From Lycocorax pyrrhopterus obiensis (Eukaryota > Chordata > Aves > Passeriformes > Paradisaeidae), in contig JACSVZ010000015.1 in NCBI GenBank assembly GCA_014706295.1, forward strand, positions 57,285,535-57,349,534: a DNA stretch of 64,000 bases. The letters are read 5' to 3'. Shown here piece by piece: positions 36,401 through 48,836 of the stretch. The first letter of the stretch is position 1; each line of letters starts with the position of its first letter. A program made the position numbers and the translations under genes. The notes under the pieces were generated by a model. It was not told where the DNA came from, ran no database searches, and worked only from the letters and a program-made list of their open reading frames with translations.

Positions 36401-38861
36401 TCTATAAAATAGAATGCAAGATGCTTCTTGAAATATGGCCACTGGTTTCTTAACCAGTGAGAGCTTGAGTTAGGCACCCTCAGCTGATGCTGGGCCAGGT
36501 ACTGAGAGCTGCTGCTTTGTCGCCATTACTCAAGGATGTGCTTGTTAAATATTCCAGTCTGAAGAAGTGGGTTTGGGAAAGGGGATTCTGAATTCTGCCC
36601 CAAAACCCTGTAGCAGAGATTCTTCTCCTGCCATCAGTTGTTTTTGTAGCAGAAAGTAATCTACCCCTTGAAAAGACATCCAAAATCTGATAAGCAACAT
36701 TTTTAGGAGCCTGCAGTCCGATGGTTTGTGCTGTCTGTGGAGAAAGGAATCGCAGCTTTGCAAGTGACAGTGTAATGAATAGTCAAGCACTTACCAGAGC
36801 ACTGGCACTGGATGGATGCAGGGAAAAGCCAGAGGCAGTGAGTCAGCATGACCTTGGCTGCTGCCGGAGGGGTGAGTATCACATCCAGCCTCCAGGGGCA
36901 CTGGCACTGGTTGGGGTCTCTAGTGGAAAGAGACTCCGGTGAAAAAAAATCCACTGGAATAATTAACCACTACTGGTGTGTGTCTGAAAGGTGTCAGTTG
37001 TATAGAGAGTCATGGAAACATCAGCTTAAGGCAGTTGTAGTTATTAAAAGAAGGTCTGGTTCTTTGTTACCCTGTGACAGCACAGACTGCACTCCAGGAA
37101 AGCGGAAACAGCCCGAAAATTCAGAATGCTGCTCATTCCGTGAGCTGCAGTTTGGCACACTGAGTCTCAGCAGGGTGGGATAATTTGTTGTTTATTGCGT
37201 GACAGTAACACCTGGGGATTCTGTGATGCCTGGCACAATGGGTTGCAGGCATATAAATAGAAGATTAGAGATTTTACTGTGGAAATTGGACTTTGTCAGG
37301 GATTTGCTATTAAGGAATAATAAGGGGAATTTACAGATAAGTAATAGAGGTCCAGAAGCTGTGGCAGGATAGGCTGTTCAGCCATAATTTCTAAGGAAAT
37401 CTGTGGCTAAATCACAAGGAAAACATGGATTTTTCTCAGATCTAGTCCAATCATTTATCTTCCAAATCCTTCCATTTAAAAAAGCTGGTCAACCAGAAAG
37501 CCAAAGCAATCAACTGCCCTGTGCTCAGTGACCAGGGTGTGCACTGGCAGTGTCTCCCACTGGTGCCAGGGTGACCAGTAAGGCCATTTAGGAATGGTGT
37601 TGCTGGTAGTTTTGCTACTTCATCACAATCAAAACTAAAGGAAAGACAAGGATGAAAAACTCAGATAAAACCCTTCGTTTTCTCAGTTCATTGTTTGGCA
37701 GTTTTTCAGTGGCAAAAGCCCTCGTCATTAGAGACCAGCAGGAGCTCATCAGAGCATCCTGTCCACTTGGGCTGTACTGTCCCTTTGTGGTCCCCCTCCC
37801 ACATACTCTGGTGATCCAGAGCATGTGGAAAGTACCTGGGATCCTGGAATACATCCCCATCTCTCACCCCGAGCTGCTTTGCTCTTCCCCCTTTGGCTCC
37901 AGGCTGCCATCCCACTATTTCTAAGTCTTCCTACTCCTTCCCTCTTATCTCTTCCTGAACCACAACTCTTCTCTGCTGGGACTGAGATTTTCACATCAGC
38001 ATTTACTAATCCCTGCAGCTGGTTGAAATGCTTAATTTTTCCTTTGCCTTTTCCATACACCTAGTTGTTCAGTGCTGGTGGGGGAAACCAAATTCCAGCT
38101 ACCTCTCCCTGCAAGGAATGCATCTCGCCTCTCCTTGCCTGCGGTCTCTGGGTAGCCTCACCCCACAAAGTACCCCTTGTTCCTGTTGCTGCCTGGGGAA
38201 AAGTTAAATGACAGGCTTTACTGTAGTGAGATCCAGCATGTGGGATGACCTTTACAATGGGAATACGTGGGAAATCTTCCTTTAAATCTGTGAGGCGTGA
38301 CTTTTGCAGTTCTTTGGGAATTCAGGCTGGCTGAAATCTCATGGGGTGTGCTGAGCACTAGATGAGGCTTCTTGCAGAGCTGGCAATGGTTAACGTGGAG
38401 CTTGGACCAGGAGTTTGTAGAGGGTGAGCTCTGTGGGGCAAGGCCTGCCCTTGCCCTCCTCTTTGTACTGAATGAACACAGTGAGCCTCTATTCTTGGCT
38501 GGGTCAATTAGGTTCTATGGCAATATGAGTAATTAATAATAAAATGGGGCCTCTTCTGTGGATGAGCTGTTAGAAATAATTTCCTTCTGCCAGTTGCTTC
38601 TCTAGAATGTGGTTTTGAACTTTGAGATCCTGAAAGAGATAATCGAAACACAAGCAGCTGTCACAAATCTTTAGCTCTGTTTGTGTAGGCAGTGGTGGAA
38701 AATCCCAAAATGAAATTGTTGGATGGTTCACTGGTTTGTGCATCTTTTGTTGTAACATCAAGCTCTTATGCAATGGACCCCTGTTTGATTAAAGACTCTT
38801 CTCACTAAAAGTGGGTTTCAACTGTCCAGATTTTTAATCAGGCAAAAAGAAGCAAAGTAAG

Positions 38862-39316
38862 CTACTGATCCCCTGATTGCTCTTCACCCAGTTCATGTAT
38901 GGCACACATGGAATCAGCTGTGCTGTGCTGGATCAGGGTGATCCAGCTGCTGCAGCTACATGAAGTAGGCTCTTGTTTCCAGGTGTGGTGTCTGAGATGG
39001 TGCTGGATCTGAACCTTCCTCGTCCCCTTGGCAGGAGAGGTGGCATCTGGCCATGGAGATGGGCTTCTGAGTGGTGGGAGCACAGTGTCAGGAACAGTGT
39101 GACATGGGTGCTCCTGTCCACATGGCTCATCGAGGTCTGAAGGCTCCTCCTGTCCATCTTCTTCCCCAGATGTCAAGGAAGCTGAACTATAGAGGCCTTC
39201 AGAGACTTCTTCCACAAGTTTCTTTTTATCCTTTGCCAGATGTCGGCCAAAAAAGACGGTGATGACTCTAAAATTTAAATCTAGGCATCCAAGGGATACG
39301 TTATTCCTCCAAATTC
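38862..39316 (-). other. Unassigned open frame with acidic Ser/Glu stretch (possible decayed coding sequence)
   Basis: The minus strand is open for about 150 codons, with the first ATG at 39,213-39,215 and a stop at about 38,862. The part just before and after the ATG reads RHLAKDKKKLVEEV, then SSASLTSGEEDGQEEPSDLD, a basic segment followed by an acidic serine-rich segment that looks more protein-like than its surroundings. The second half is histidine-, cysteine- and serine-rich and unremarkable. I do not recognise the family. A decayed retroelement gag linker or retrocopy is conceivable but unsupported, and chance is equally possible. Confidence 0.2.
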
Positions 39317-41452
39317 TTTACTCAGGCTAATAAGAACCTTCTTCCTTCAATGAGCACAAACCTGCCATTTTCAGGAAGCGGACAGCTGGTGCCACGATGG
39401 TGAAGATGACTGACTGAGAATGTCACATGGTGATTCAGGGGTTTAGAGCAGTGGGCTCCCAGTAAGCAATGCAAGAATGCAACTGTCCTTGGTAGGTTGT
39501 ATCTAATGAGGAGGGTATTCATCCCTGAATTGGTTTTTTTCAATCCATGTTCTATTTCTACTCTGGTAACCATAGTAATTACACTAGAATTTTGTGTTTT
39601 AACATATTCATGCCCAAAATCTCTTCTGGTGGCCAGTTTATTTTTATAAAGATCATGTCGTGGCCTGCAGCCAAAAGCACTGGTGCTAATACAGAATGCA
39701 AGTTATGCAGAGCCAGTTACAGTGAATATTTTTTCAGGTTTTTTTAAAATAAAAATATTGGTCTCCGTGACAACACTGTGAGTTATGATCTGAATTCTCT
39801 GCTGCAGCAACTCTCCTGAAATCAACAGAATTATGTTGGCAAAGAACTTGGTTCTTCGTAGTGTCAAGTCACACAGCTCTGACAGTGACTTCATTATGGC
39901 ATTCCCAGAACTGTAAGGTGTTTTGATGGGAGAACTTGGCAGCAGACTGGAAGCACTGGTGACTCAGTGCACAGTACCCTGCCTTCTGAGTCAAAAATGA
40001 CCTGGTGTCCTGGCAGTGTGGTTTGTAGTTTGGTTTTTGTGTTGTTTTTATGAAATTATTGCATATTACTTTTTGAAAAGGAAAATTAATATTCTGCTGC
40101 TTTTTTTTGGGTAAATTTAATATCAAGATAGCTACCCTTGGCTGTCTGTTTTTTCAGAGTTGGTAGGAGAGATTAATCACCTTTGTAATCTATATCCTTC
40201 AGTCAAATTTGGTCAGAATTTGCCATCAAGATATTTCAAGTTACTCCATAGGAAACAGGGTAAAAATTGCTCCTTGTTTGCCCTGGATAGTTGGGCCGAA
40301 ATTGGTGCTTCTGGACTTGGCTCACCTTCCATGCTGAAATGCAGATGACCTCCAGAAGTCCTTTCCCCTTCAGCTACAGTGTGAGTCTGAGTCTAAATAA
40401 AGGAGTTCTTAAAAGTGGCTTCAAAACTCACTGTTTATGTGTGAAATCCATGGAAGATCTTTGCTTCTCTGCTTGAATTCCCTCGTCACATCCATAAAGG
40501 GGAAATAAAGGAATGTAGTACAAGAGGTCAGATTTATAAAAGGAGCATCTCACCAGACAAGGCTGCACACTGGATTGTCCCCAGCAGAATTAACTTCTAA
40601 TACCTGTGGAAGACCTCCTGAACTAGCTGGAACTGGGCTGCTGGTGTTAGATAAACACAGTAAATTTGTTGGTTTTGTTTTTATGAACTCATTGCTAAAG
40701 GTTTGTTTAACCATATCTTTGATGGAGAGTGCTGGGCATGTTCTTTTTCCTCTTTATTCAGTAGTAAGTGTCATCTAAATATGAAACTTGGGTGTATGCA
40801 GGCCTCTTATCCCGCAGGAACAAACAGCATTGAGAGGGCAGATAGATACTCATGGAACAACAGGATCCCTAAAATGTACATCCTTCCCCCTGAGATACAC
40901 AGGGCTGTGTCTGCCATGGCTGTGAGGGCTGTGAACCACAGCTACCAAGAGAGAAAATGGACAATGTTGGTTCTCCTTCCCTCAACAAACAACAGTAAAT
41001 AAACAGCAACTCCCCTGTCCTCTCTGTCTTTGTGCACACTGATTTATGGAAGTATGTAAATGTCAGCAGGAACTGGAATGAGGTGGCATCTCAAACAAAT
41101 GTAAAAATCTTACTCTTTGCAGTAATCACTGTTGTATTTGTGGTCACAATAACTTTGGCTGTAATTTAGAAGTTAAACGTGCATCTGTAACTGACTGAAA
41201 TGAAACAGTTTCTAAGTTAAGCTTAAAACAATTTAAAGTAAATTGTGTTATTTCCTTTCAATTCCAATGGAAGCCTTTTTTATTTCCCAGGCTGTATCAA
41301 TTTTGTCTATGTATCTATGTCATTCAGAGTGGGTGGGTTTCTCCCTTCTTTGTAATAGCAGTACGAAGTAGTTTGAAAAAATATGGGGTGGGGAAAAGGT
41401 TGCAGTAGGTATTAATTTCAAATTAAAATATTATTTGTATCTTCTGCAACAG

Positions 41453-41477
41453 TTTTTGTTTGTTTGTTTTGTTTTGG
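41453..41477. repeat. TTTG/TTTTG repeat
   Basis: Tandem TTTG units passing into TTTTG on the + strand. Confidence 0.85.
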
Positions 41478-42993
41478 CCATAATAATGTAACACATTTTC
41501 AAAATATTTCTCCTATCTTTAAATATTTTAGAGACTTGTGAATGAAAGTGAACTGCATTGCAGGACTATTTTCTATGAAAGTCTTCATGAGATGTGCAGG
41601 TATTCATGCTCTGTAATGGATACAAGAGAGGACAAGAAAGCAGCAAAAAAATAGCTGTAATTTACAGTCGGTGAATTGTGCTGCCTCTGTCAGCATCAAA
41701 AAGAGCTGGTTTGTTTCATATCTGAAGTTCTCGTCCAGAATAATCTAATCAGTTACAGGCTTTGTAATATTGACATTTTAGCGAAGCACTGCTCTGTAAA
41801 TATTGCATTTCTGCGTCGTGCTGTATACCTGTAGTAATTACCACGGCTTAAAGAAGTCTGGTTCATAATTTATGAATGACACAGACGTTCCCACAAGCCC
41901 TGAGTGACAACACCTTTGATTAGAGCTATACACAGGCACGAAGAAGCTCATTTTGAATTCACAGGGACTCAGTACTGAGTAAGGTGACAGTTTTAGTGCC
42001 AAACATGCCGTGAGATGGGGGAATTTGTGTACATGGGTGTATGAAATCTGGTGGTGGCTTCTGCTGCATTGCTGGATGCCTTACTGGAGGTGAAGCCATT
42101 TGTGTGCTGTTAGGGCTGGGTCCCCCATCTTCTGCATGTAGGAATAACTAAAGAGATGCTGAATTTTGACAGCATTTTTTCCAGGGAGAGCACCTCAGGA
42201 TAAAAGGCTGGTTTGGAGTGTTTGAAGAAAACCAGGCTGACCCAGTTTTTCTGCACATTTGGCATTTACAGGAATGAATTTACAGCAATTCAAAGAGACC
42301 AGTAGTCCCACACTCCCTGAAGTCCCACCATGAGAGCACAGGAATAATTAAGCCTGCAGTCATACACATTATTCCTGCTGTTGTTTAACCAAAATGAGAG
42401 ATTACTGCCTTTACTTACTGACCCTTGCCTATGGAGATCTTCCTCATTGCCCACTGCTGATTGCTCTTTAATGCAGTTCTGCAAAAAGCACGTGAAAAGG
42501 AAAGCCTCCAGTCCTTAACTACAAATTTTTAGTAATATTGTGTGGAAAAGAGATATGTAGGGGATTTTTTTTTTTTTTGGTGCATGGCTTAGCAACAGGA
42601 TCAGCTGCGAAATAAAATAGGCTGTAAAGGAGAAGGGAAAGGAGGCAGGTCTCGAGGGGCAGAGATGTCCTGTGGTTACAACAGAGAAGTCATGGGGATT
42701 CTGATTAAAAAGCTACAGACTGATCCTGAGTAATATTCAAGGAACTATTTCCCTGCCTTAGTTTTCACACCAAAGTTGGTAAGTAGTGCTTTGATCTCTG
42801 TGTTTTCTGTGCTGTGCAAAGTACAGAGCAGCTGGGTTTGAAAGCTTCAGGCAGTCTGTCTGCTTCAGCTGTGTGTCCCTGAAGGCTAGGCCAGCTCAAT
42901 AAGGGCCAGCTGACAGCACAGGAGCTGTGATTAAGCTTTGGCTCAGGGTCTGCTATGCTTATTCTGAAGGTTTTTGATGCTTCAGGGAGGTTG

Positions 42994-43014
42994 AAACAAA
43001 TAAATAAACAAACA
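42994..43014. repeat. AAAT/AAAC tetranucleotide repeat
   Basis: A short run alternating AAAC and AAAT units (AAACAAATAAATAAACAAAC). Confidence 0.85.
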
Positions 43015-46000
43015 ATCCTGGTGTGTTTGCAGTAAAGAAGTGAGATAGACTATCTCCCCAGCTGCCTGCTCTGCTCCTCTGCTTGACTTCATCCTCCCTG
43101 GGCAGAAGTGATGCTGCCATGGCAGGGAGCAGCCCTCCTGAGCACTGGCTCTTGCTGCAGAAGAAAATGGGTTCACACTGATGCAGGGGGCTGTACATTT
43201 TGCTGTCTGAAGGGGAGGGCTCCTGGGGCTGCCAGCTTTTTGGTGCTGGGCTCTTGGGGCTTTTGGAAGGTTCTGTTTAACTCTGCCTGCCCTATAAAGA
43301 CCCATTTCCCTGTTGGAAAAGAAGGGAGCATACCTGAGAGGAATGGTGGGTCTGGCCTTTGCTTGCAGGTGGGAGAGTGCCAGAGCAGTAGGAGTTTACC
43401 TGTGTTGGAATATCTGGGGAGTCTCTTCAGGGCTATGAGTCCTGCTTACCTTGGGAGCAAATTTTGCATTTTTATCTTACCTTGTATATTTACCAGGTTT
43501 TGTGTTGTTTCCCATGTGGTCAGAAATACTGGCTGTGGGAGCTGCCTTGTCATGCATAGCCCTTCTCTTTGCTATGCTGTGTGTGTGTCTTGACTATATA
43601 AAATGTGCTGCTTCTGCTGGTGCCTCCTGAAAGACTTCAGAATATTCTCAGCCCTGGTTGGGTAAGTAAGGTCTTAAATAATGCTGTTTCTTTTGTTCTA
43701 CAGCTTTAGCAGCTCAGCTGTGGAAATATATCTTGGGGTGGTAACTGAGCTTCTGGAATCCTTTTTTTCTGAGGCTGCGTGGGAAGGGGTGAACTCTGTG
43801 ACTTTCTTATCTGTTGGCAAGTAGTTGGAAATGGTATTTAGAGAAGTTTTATTTTTTTTTCTTGTTAGCTCTCCCATAAAATTCTAAGCATAGAATCCTA
43901 AAATGTCAAAATTTTTATCTTCTGAGGGGAAGAAAGGTAGCAGTGGAAGAGAAGACTTGGTAATTTCAGCACAAAACTATTTTGACTGCAGTCTGAGTTG
44001 ATCCCCTGGGCTAACCAACTGTCAGATATGTGATAGAACCGAAAGAGAGATTGACTTTGCTGCTTGTTAGCTGACAATTTAGTGATGTTTCTGTATCAGG
44101 CAATGCACGAATGTGAACATTTGTAGCCTGCCCTACAAGGGTGAGTGTATGAAACTGAGTATTTTGATGGCATTTCCTTTCCCTACTGCATTCTCCTGCC
44201 TTAATCTGATAAATGAGGCTTCTGTTTTCTGTAAGGTGCAGGATGAGTTGGTCAAAGGACTTGAGTTCAGTGTTAAGGGTTTTGTGTTGTGTACCTCCCC
44301 CTTGGCTGAAGAAGTTGCTGGATGCAGCTTTCAGCTCATCATGGATGGTCTTCAAAGAGTTTTTAACTGATAGTTCTGGCTGCAAAGTTTGTTACAGACA
44401 TAAAGCAGCCTGGTTTTTAGGCCTCAGCTTTTCTGTTCCTTTTGTTTCTGCCTACACGTATCTATTAAATATGTAAGGTTTGCCTTAAGGATAGCACAGG
44501 CTGTTAAGTTCATTATGATTTCTGTGAAAGAAAACAGAGTTGAATGCTTACAAATATTTAGGGTCATTGCCCAGCAGCAAATTTCTGTGCTAGTGGCTCT
44601 GATTAAATGGAAATTGTGCTAAAAAGAATGGTTTTCTGCAGTCATATTAACACGTATTTTTTTGATAAGACAGGGAATTCCTAGTAGAAATTATACTGCC
44701 AGGTTATGGTTTTGTTTTATTTTCCTTTAATTAGACCTGTGTTTTGGATGAGTCTATAGTGAAACTTGAAATTCTAGTCTTGTCCTTACTACTTGCCTGG
44801 ATGGATCAAACTGCTAATGGAAGCCTAAAATGCCATTGTTCCAAATTATTGTTTAGGTTTAAATGTCAGGGGGCACTATGAAGGCCACTAATACTGGAGG
44901 TATGAATTAAGTGTGAATTCATACTGGTTTAATTTTGATTGTAGAAGGTTTTTCTGAACACCAGCTAGCAGGTAATTTTTTTCTAATCTCTGGCTTGGCA
45001 GTATTTCAGCATTGTTTACTGCATTGTCTGAATTTTTTCCTGCTTCTCAAAAGATGAGAGGAGAGTTTGCCTGCTCCATGTCAGCTTATCATCTTGTCAT
45101 TCTTTTCAAGCTACAAATGTATTTTCAGGGACTCAAAGAAATGTGTGGATTTTGTGTGTGAGATTGTCTGGTTGTTGTGTTTTGTTTTGGTTTTTTTCTC
45201 CTTTTTTTCCTTAATTGTAGCTGTATCCCAAAATTCAGGTACTGGAATTAAAGAGCCCTCCCTGCATGGGTGCAGAAATGTGCCCTCAAAATCAGAGAGC
45301 TGTTAACAGATGGGCTTAATGGATAACTGTAATTTTCATGTTTCAAACCTTACTTCATTTAACTTCCTCTGACCAAATATAGACCTCTAGCATGCTCTTT
45401 TTCAAACCTGTAGCACCCTGTATCTGTCCTTTGAAATTATCTTTAAGGATCATATAAAATGTGCTTCTGGCATGGTTTTAAATCACAAATAATCGCTGAT
45501 GCCTGTGTGTTATCTGTCCTTTCTTCCTGCTGTGTTACTTTGGTCTCTCTGATTTCTTGTTCTTTAGTGGCTTTATCCTCCTTTTCCAATTACTAGGATT
45601 TTCTCTCTCGAGTGTCTGGAGTAAATCTCTGGAAAACTGCATCAAGCACAGCTGTTTAGATTTTCCAAAATATTTCTTTGGCTTGTATTCAGAGACTATT
45701 TAAGTCTCTGAATAAATTAATGGGATTGTTTTAGAAGAGGGAACATTTCTTCACTAGCTATTTTTACATATGTAAAGTGGTATTTAGATTTTGATGTTAG
45801 TCTTCACGAGCTCTCACTGAAATGAGTAACCAATTCATGCTTTTGTCTTTAATAGTGTTACATCTTGTCATGAAAACTTCTACTCATCTTGCTCACCTCC
45901 TTCTGCCCAAATATTAAGTGAGGAGCCCTTGGGGCTGCCCCCTTACCTGATGGAGGTATAGGGATGGACAGACAGTTGGACTGCAAGAGGTCACCTCTGG

Positions 46001-46169
46001 AAGTGCTTCTGCTGTGAGGAGCTACCAGCTGGTTTAGGGTGGGCAGCAAACTTTGAGATGACTTCATGTCGGGGAAGATAAATCCCGTCTGAAGTACTTC
46101 CAGCTGCACCATTCCGATTTGCTCTCGGCTGGATGAACAAATTCGTGGAGTGCAAGGGTTAAAAAGTGC

Positions 46170-46870
46170 TTGGGACTTGTGTAGTCTGACCTTGGGAGTA
46201 AGAGCTGGAGTATAGCTCTCCTTTAGCTTTGTGCTGAACCCTATTATTGCATTTGTCTTGTGGGCATCTTCTGAAAAGGCATCCAGTCTGGATGTGAAGA
46301 AATTAAAAGGCAGACTTGACTGTTTTCTTGGCAAGTAATTTTAGTAGTTAACTCCCTCTGATTAAAAACTCTGTACCTAATCTCAGATTTCAATGTGTTT
46401 GGTTTTAAATTTAAATTCTAGCTGAAAAATTCCTTTTTATATGCTTTTCTTTGCTTGAATAAAAAGCCTCGAGGACATTTAAATTTCTGCCAGAGGTGAT
46501 TTTCTTCTTTCCTTTTTATTAGATGTTGTAGTCATGTCACTCAACTGTCGGCTTCCATCTCCTAAACAGAGTGAGCTCCTTACCCTCAATGCTGTTTTCA
46601 TATAACCTTGAGACAGAATTGTAATTCTCTGCCTCATCTCCTGATTTTTGGTGTCCTTTTTAAGTGAGTTATTGGAACTCTTGGTTAATCCTACATCCGT
46701 GTAGCTAATACCTAACTTGGGGAGAAAAACTGCATTCTTGCTTCCTAATTCTTCTCTATACATCTGAGGATTATGCTTGCTCTTTCCTGACAGAGAATCA
46801 TAGAGAGACTTGTGCTGACTTGCTCATCCTCTGCTATGTCTCGTTTCTCTTCAGAGCTTTTGTAGCTGCC
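46170..46870 (-). mobile_element. Ancient CR1-type LINE, degraded 3' part (antisense)
   Basis: Read on the minus strand, the 3' UTR phrases 'tttaatttcttcacatccag' and 'actggatgcc' lie at about 46,275-46,305. On the + strand, 'tgttgtagtcatgtcactca' (46,524 on), 'gagtgagctccttacc' (46,570 on), 'tctatacatctgaggatta' (46,754 on) and 'cgtttctcttcagagctttt' (46,841 on) follow the antisense of the old CR1-like LINEs of reptiles and birds in the right order. It is highly diverged and non-coding. The 158-codon minus-strand frame at 45,858-46,334 overlaps its 3' UTR and is spurious. Confidence 0.75.
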
Positions 46871-47303
46871 AACATTATTCATAAAAATACCGAATAGCAC
46901 CAGACCTGTGCTTTGTTAATTAGAAACAGTCTCTGCAGTCTGTAGTCTTCAATAGGAAGTGGTGGTGAAAGCTTAATGAAAAAGCATGTTTGACCCTGTG
47001 TTTCGTCTCTTGTATATCATCTGCCTGCAGTTATGCAATTTTCCCTGGATAATACTGTAAAATTGAGGGAAAATGAAGATTTTTTTGATAGCTAATTTCC
47101 AAGATTTTTATATTGCTCTTCAAAAGAATGAGTTATGAAAAAAACCTGCTTCATATCTTTGAGATATAATGGTATGAATCTTGTAGTAAAATCTTTCAAA
47201 GAGCAGCATGAAAAATACTGATTCATATCTTCATTCTTTGTTATTGCATAGCTGCAGATAATGATTTTTAGGTTTTTTTTGTAGTATTGTAAAAAGGTTG
47301 TAT

Positions 47304-47348
47304 GTTGTAGAGAATTCCGAGGTTGTAGAGAATTCCAAGGTTGCAGAG
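47304..47348. repeat. 18-bp tandem repeat, about 2.5 units
   Basis: GTTGTAGAGAATTCCGAG and GTTGTAGAGAATTCCAAG are adjacent, followed by a partial unit GTTGCAGAG. The single difference between the full units suggests a recent duplication. Each full unit carries an EcoRI-type GAATTC. Confidence 0.85.
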
Positions 47349-47821
47349 TTTCTTTTATAAAGGTACACAGTGAATTAAAAAAAAAAAACCCCAAACCAAC
47401 CGTGTAACCCCCCAAAACAGTGGTGTACTTATCTACACAATTATCTCACTGACAGTGTATCACTGTAAGTTAATTAGCTAAGCTAAGAGGGAAACAGTTT
47501 TTTTGGTACTAATGTACTTCTTAACCAAATCCCTTTTAAGATGGGGGTGGTGGTGTGTTCTTACAATGTGTTTGAATGTCAGTCTAAAATAATGAACATT
47601 AACTGGGGCTGTTTGGACAGAAGAATTCAGTTTTGGGAATGCCGAAGCTTAAATCAGAACAAATCTGAGCTTTCTGAGCAATTAAGTTTATTTAGCAGGG
47701 GGAGAAAAAAGAGAGAAAATGTGTCAAATGAGCCAATGCCATCATGGTTTCATCACTCCCAGGTAATCTGAAAGGTCTGGAGTCCTGTACTTCAAAATTA
47801 AGCAAAGCACCAGTGCTATCC

Positions 47822-47890
47822 TCTTTTGTTTTCTCTTTGTTTTGTTTGTGTTGTTTGTTTGTTTTGTATTGTGTTTGCTTTTTGGGGGGT
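47822..47890. repeat. TTTG-rich low-complexity tract
   Basis: T with spaced G and few other bases, ending in TTTTTGGGGGG. Similar T/G tracts occur at 6,601-6,668 and 63,565-63,673. Confidence 0.8.
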
Positions 47891-48336
47891 GGGAATCACT
47901 GCTTACTGAGGAGAAGAGATGGGCTGAGGGTTGAAAGAAGTTCTGGCAGCTGTTTAATGAGCAACTTTGTGAACAGCAGATGTCTCAGTGCTCTTAAGAT
48001 GCAAAAGTAATTTTTCTTTGGAACTGTATCTGTTTCAAATCAAACCTGCCAAGTTAAAAATTATGGTAATTGAATCACAATTTCCTAAGCAGCCATTTTT
48101 TGTTGTTCTGAGAAGAAATGAACTGGAGCAAGACTTGCACTGTATTTGCACTGAACTCCTTCAGTGCAATATATGTTTTCAGTTTCTTCTAATTTTACCC
48201 CCCGCCAGCTTGGGTACTTCAAATTAATGGTTATGGTAACTAGGCTGATTGTCAGGGTGCTACCAGAGGGCGAGTAGCACCTCACTGTTCTAAACACTGC
48301 ACAGGCACAGAACTGGGAGATGATTCTTGTCCTTGA

Positions 48337-48836
48337 AATCATAGAATGGTTTGGGTTGGGACTGTAAGGATCCTGCAGTTCCAAGTCCCACTGGATCAGG
48401 TTGGTAAAAGCCCCTTGTAGCCTGGCCTTGAGCACTTCCAGGGGTGGGGCATTCACAGCTTCTCTGGGCAACCTGTGCCAGGCCCTCACCACCCTCACAG
48501 GAAAGAATTTCTTCCTAACATCCAATCCAAACCGACCTTCAGCTGAAAGCAGTCAGCCCCTTGTCTGTCACTCCATGCCCTTGTAAAATGTCCCTCTCTG
48601 GCTCTCCTGTAGCCCCTTTAGGCACTGGAAGGTGCTCTAATGTCTCCTGAGAGTCTTCTCCAGGCTGAACAACCCCAACTCTCTCAGCCTGTCTCTGTAG
48701 CAGAGGTTCTCCAGCCCTCTGATCATCTTTGTGGTCTCCTCTGGACTTGCTCCAGCAGGTCCATATCTTTCTTAGGTTGGGGGCCCCAGAGCTGGATGCA
48801 GTGTCCCAGGTGGGGCCTCGCCAGGGTGGCTCTTCA
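48337..48836 (-). mobile_element. CR1 LINE, 3' end with part of ORF2 (antisense)
   Basis: It starts at the element's 3' terminus (AAATCATAGAATGGTTTGGG). It then runs through the antisense 3' UTR (GGGGCATTCACAGCTTCTCT, AAGAATTTCTTCCTAACATC) and CAGGCTGAACAACCCCAACT, to CCAGAGCTGGATGCAGTGTC with GCCTCGCCAGGGTGGCTC at its 5' truncation. It is one of the best preserved CR1 copies in the window, about 500 bp, 5' truncated and non-coding. The minus-strand frames of 146 and 183 codons here are parts of this repeat and should not be called genes. Confidence 0.95.

Larger units (their letters stand above)
30441..46169. other. Intronic DNA, no gene recognised
   Basis: This 15.7-kb stretch has no recognisable exon or large mobile element. 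It contains a perfect 20-bp palindrome (33,410-33,429), a TA microsatellite (33,452-33,466), a 14-bp direct repeat (35,581-35,618), a TTTG repeat (41,453-41,477), T(14) at 42,565-42,578 and an AAAT/AAAC repeat (42,994-43,014). An unassigned acidic open frame lies at 38,862-39,316 (minus). A CpG-retaining block at about 41,660-41,960 is discussed under findings. Other open frames (32-161 codons) look accidental. Confidence 0.55.
46871..48336. other. Intronic DNA with short tandem and low-complexity repeats
   Basis: No gene is recognised. It contains an 18-bp tandem repeat (47,304-47,348), an A(12) run merging into CCCC (about 47,378-47,393) and a TTTG-rich tract (47,822-47,890). Confidence 0.6.

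Noticed and set aside
45858..46334. 158-codon minus-strand open frame
   Set aside because: Its N-terminal half lies in the 3' UTR of an ancient CR1 copy, and no protein family is recognisable.
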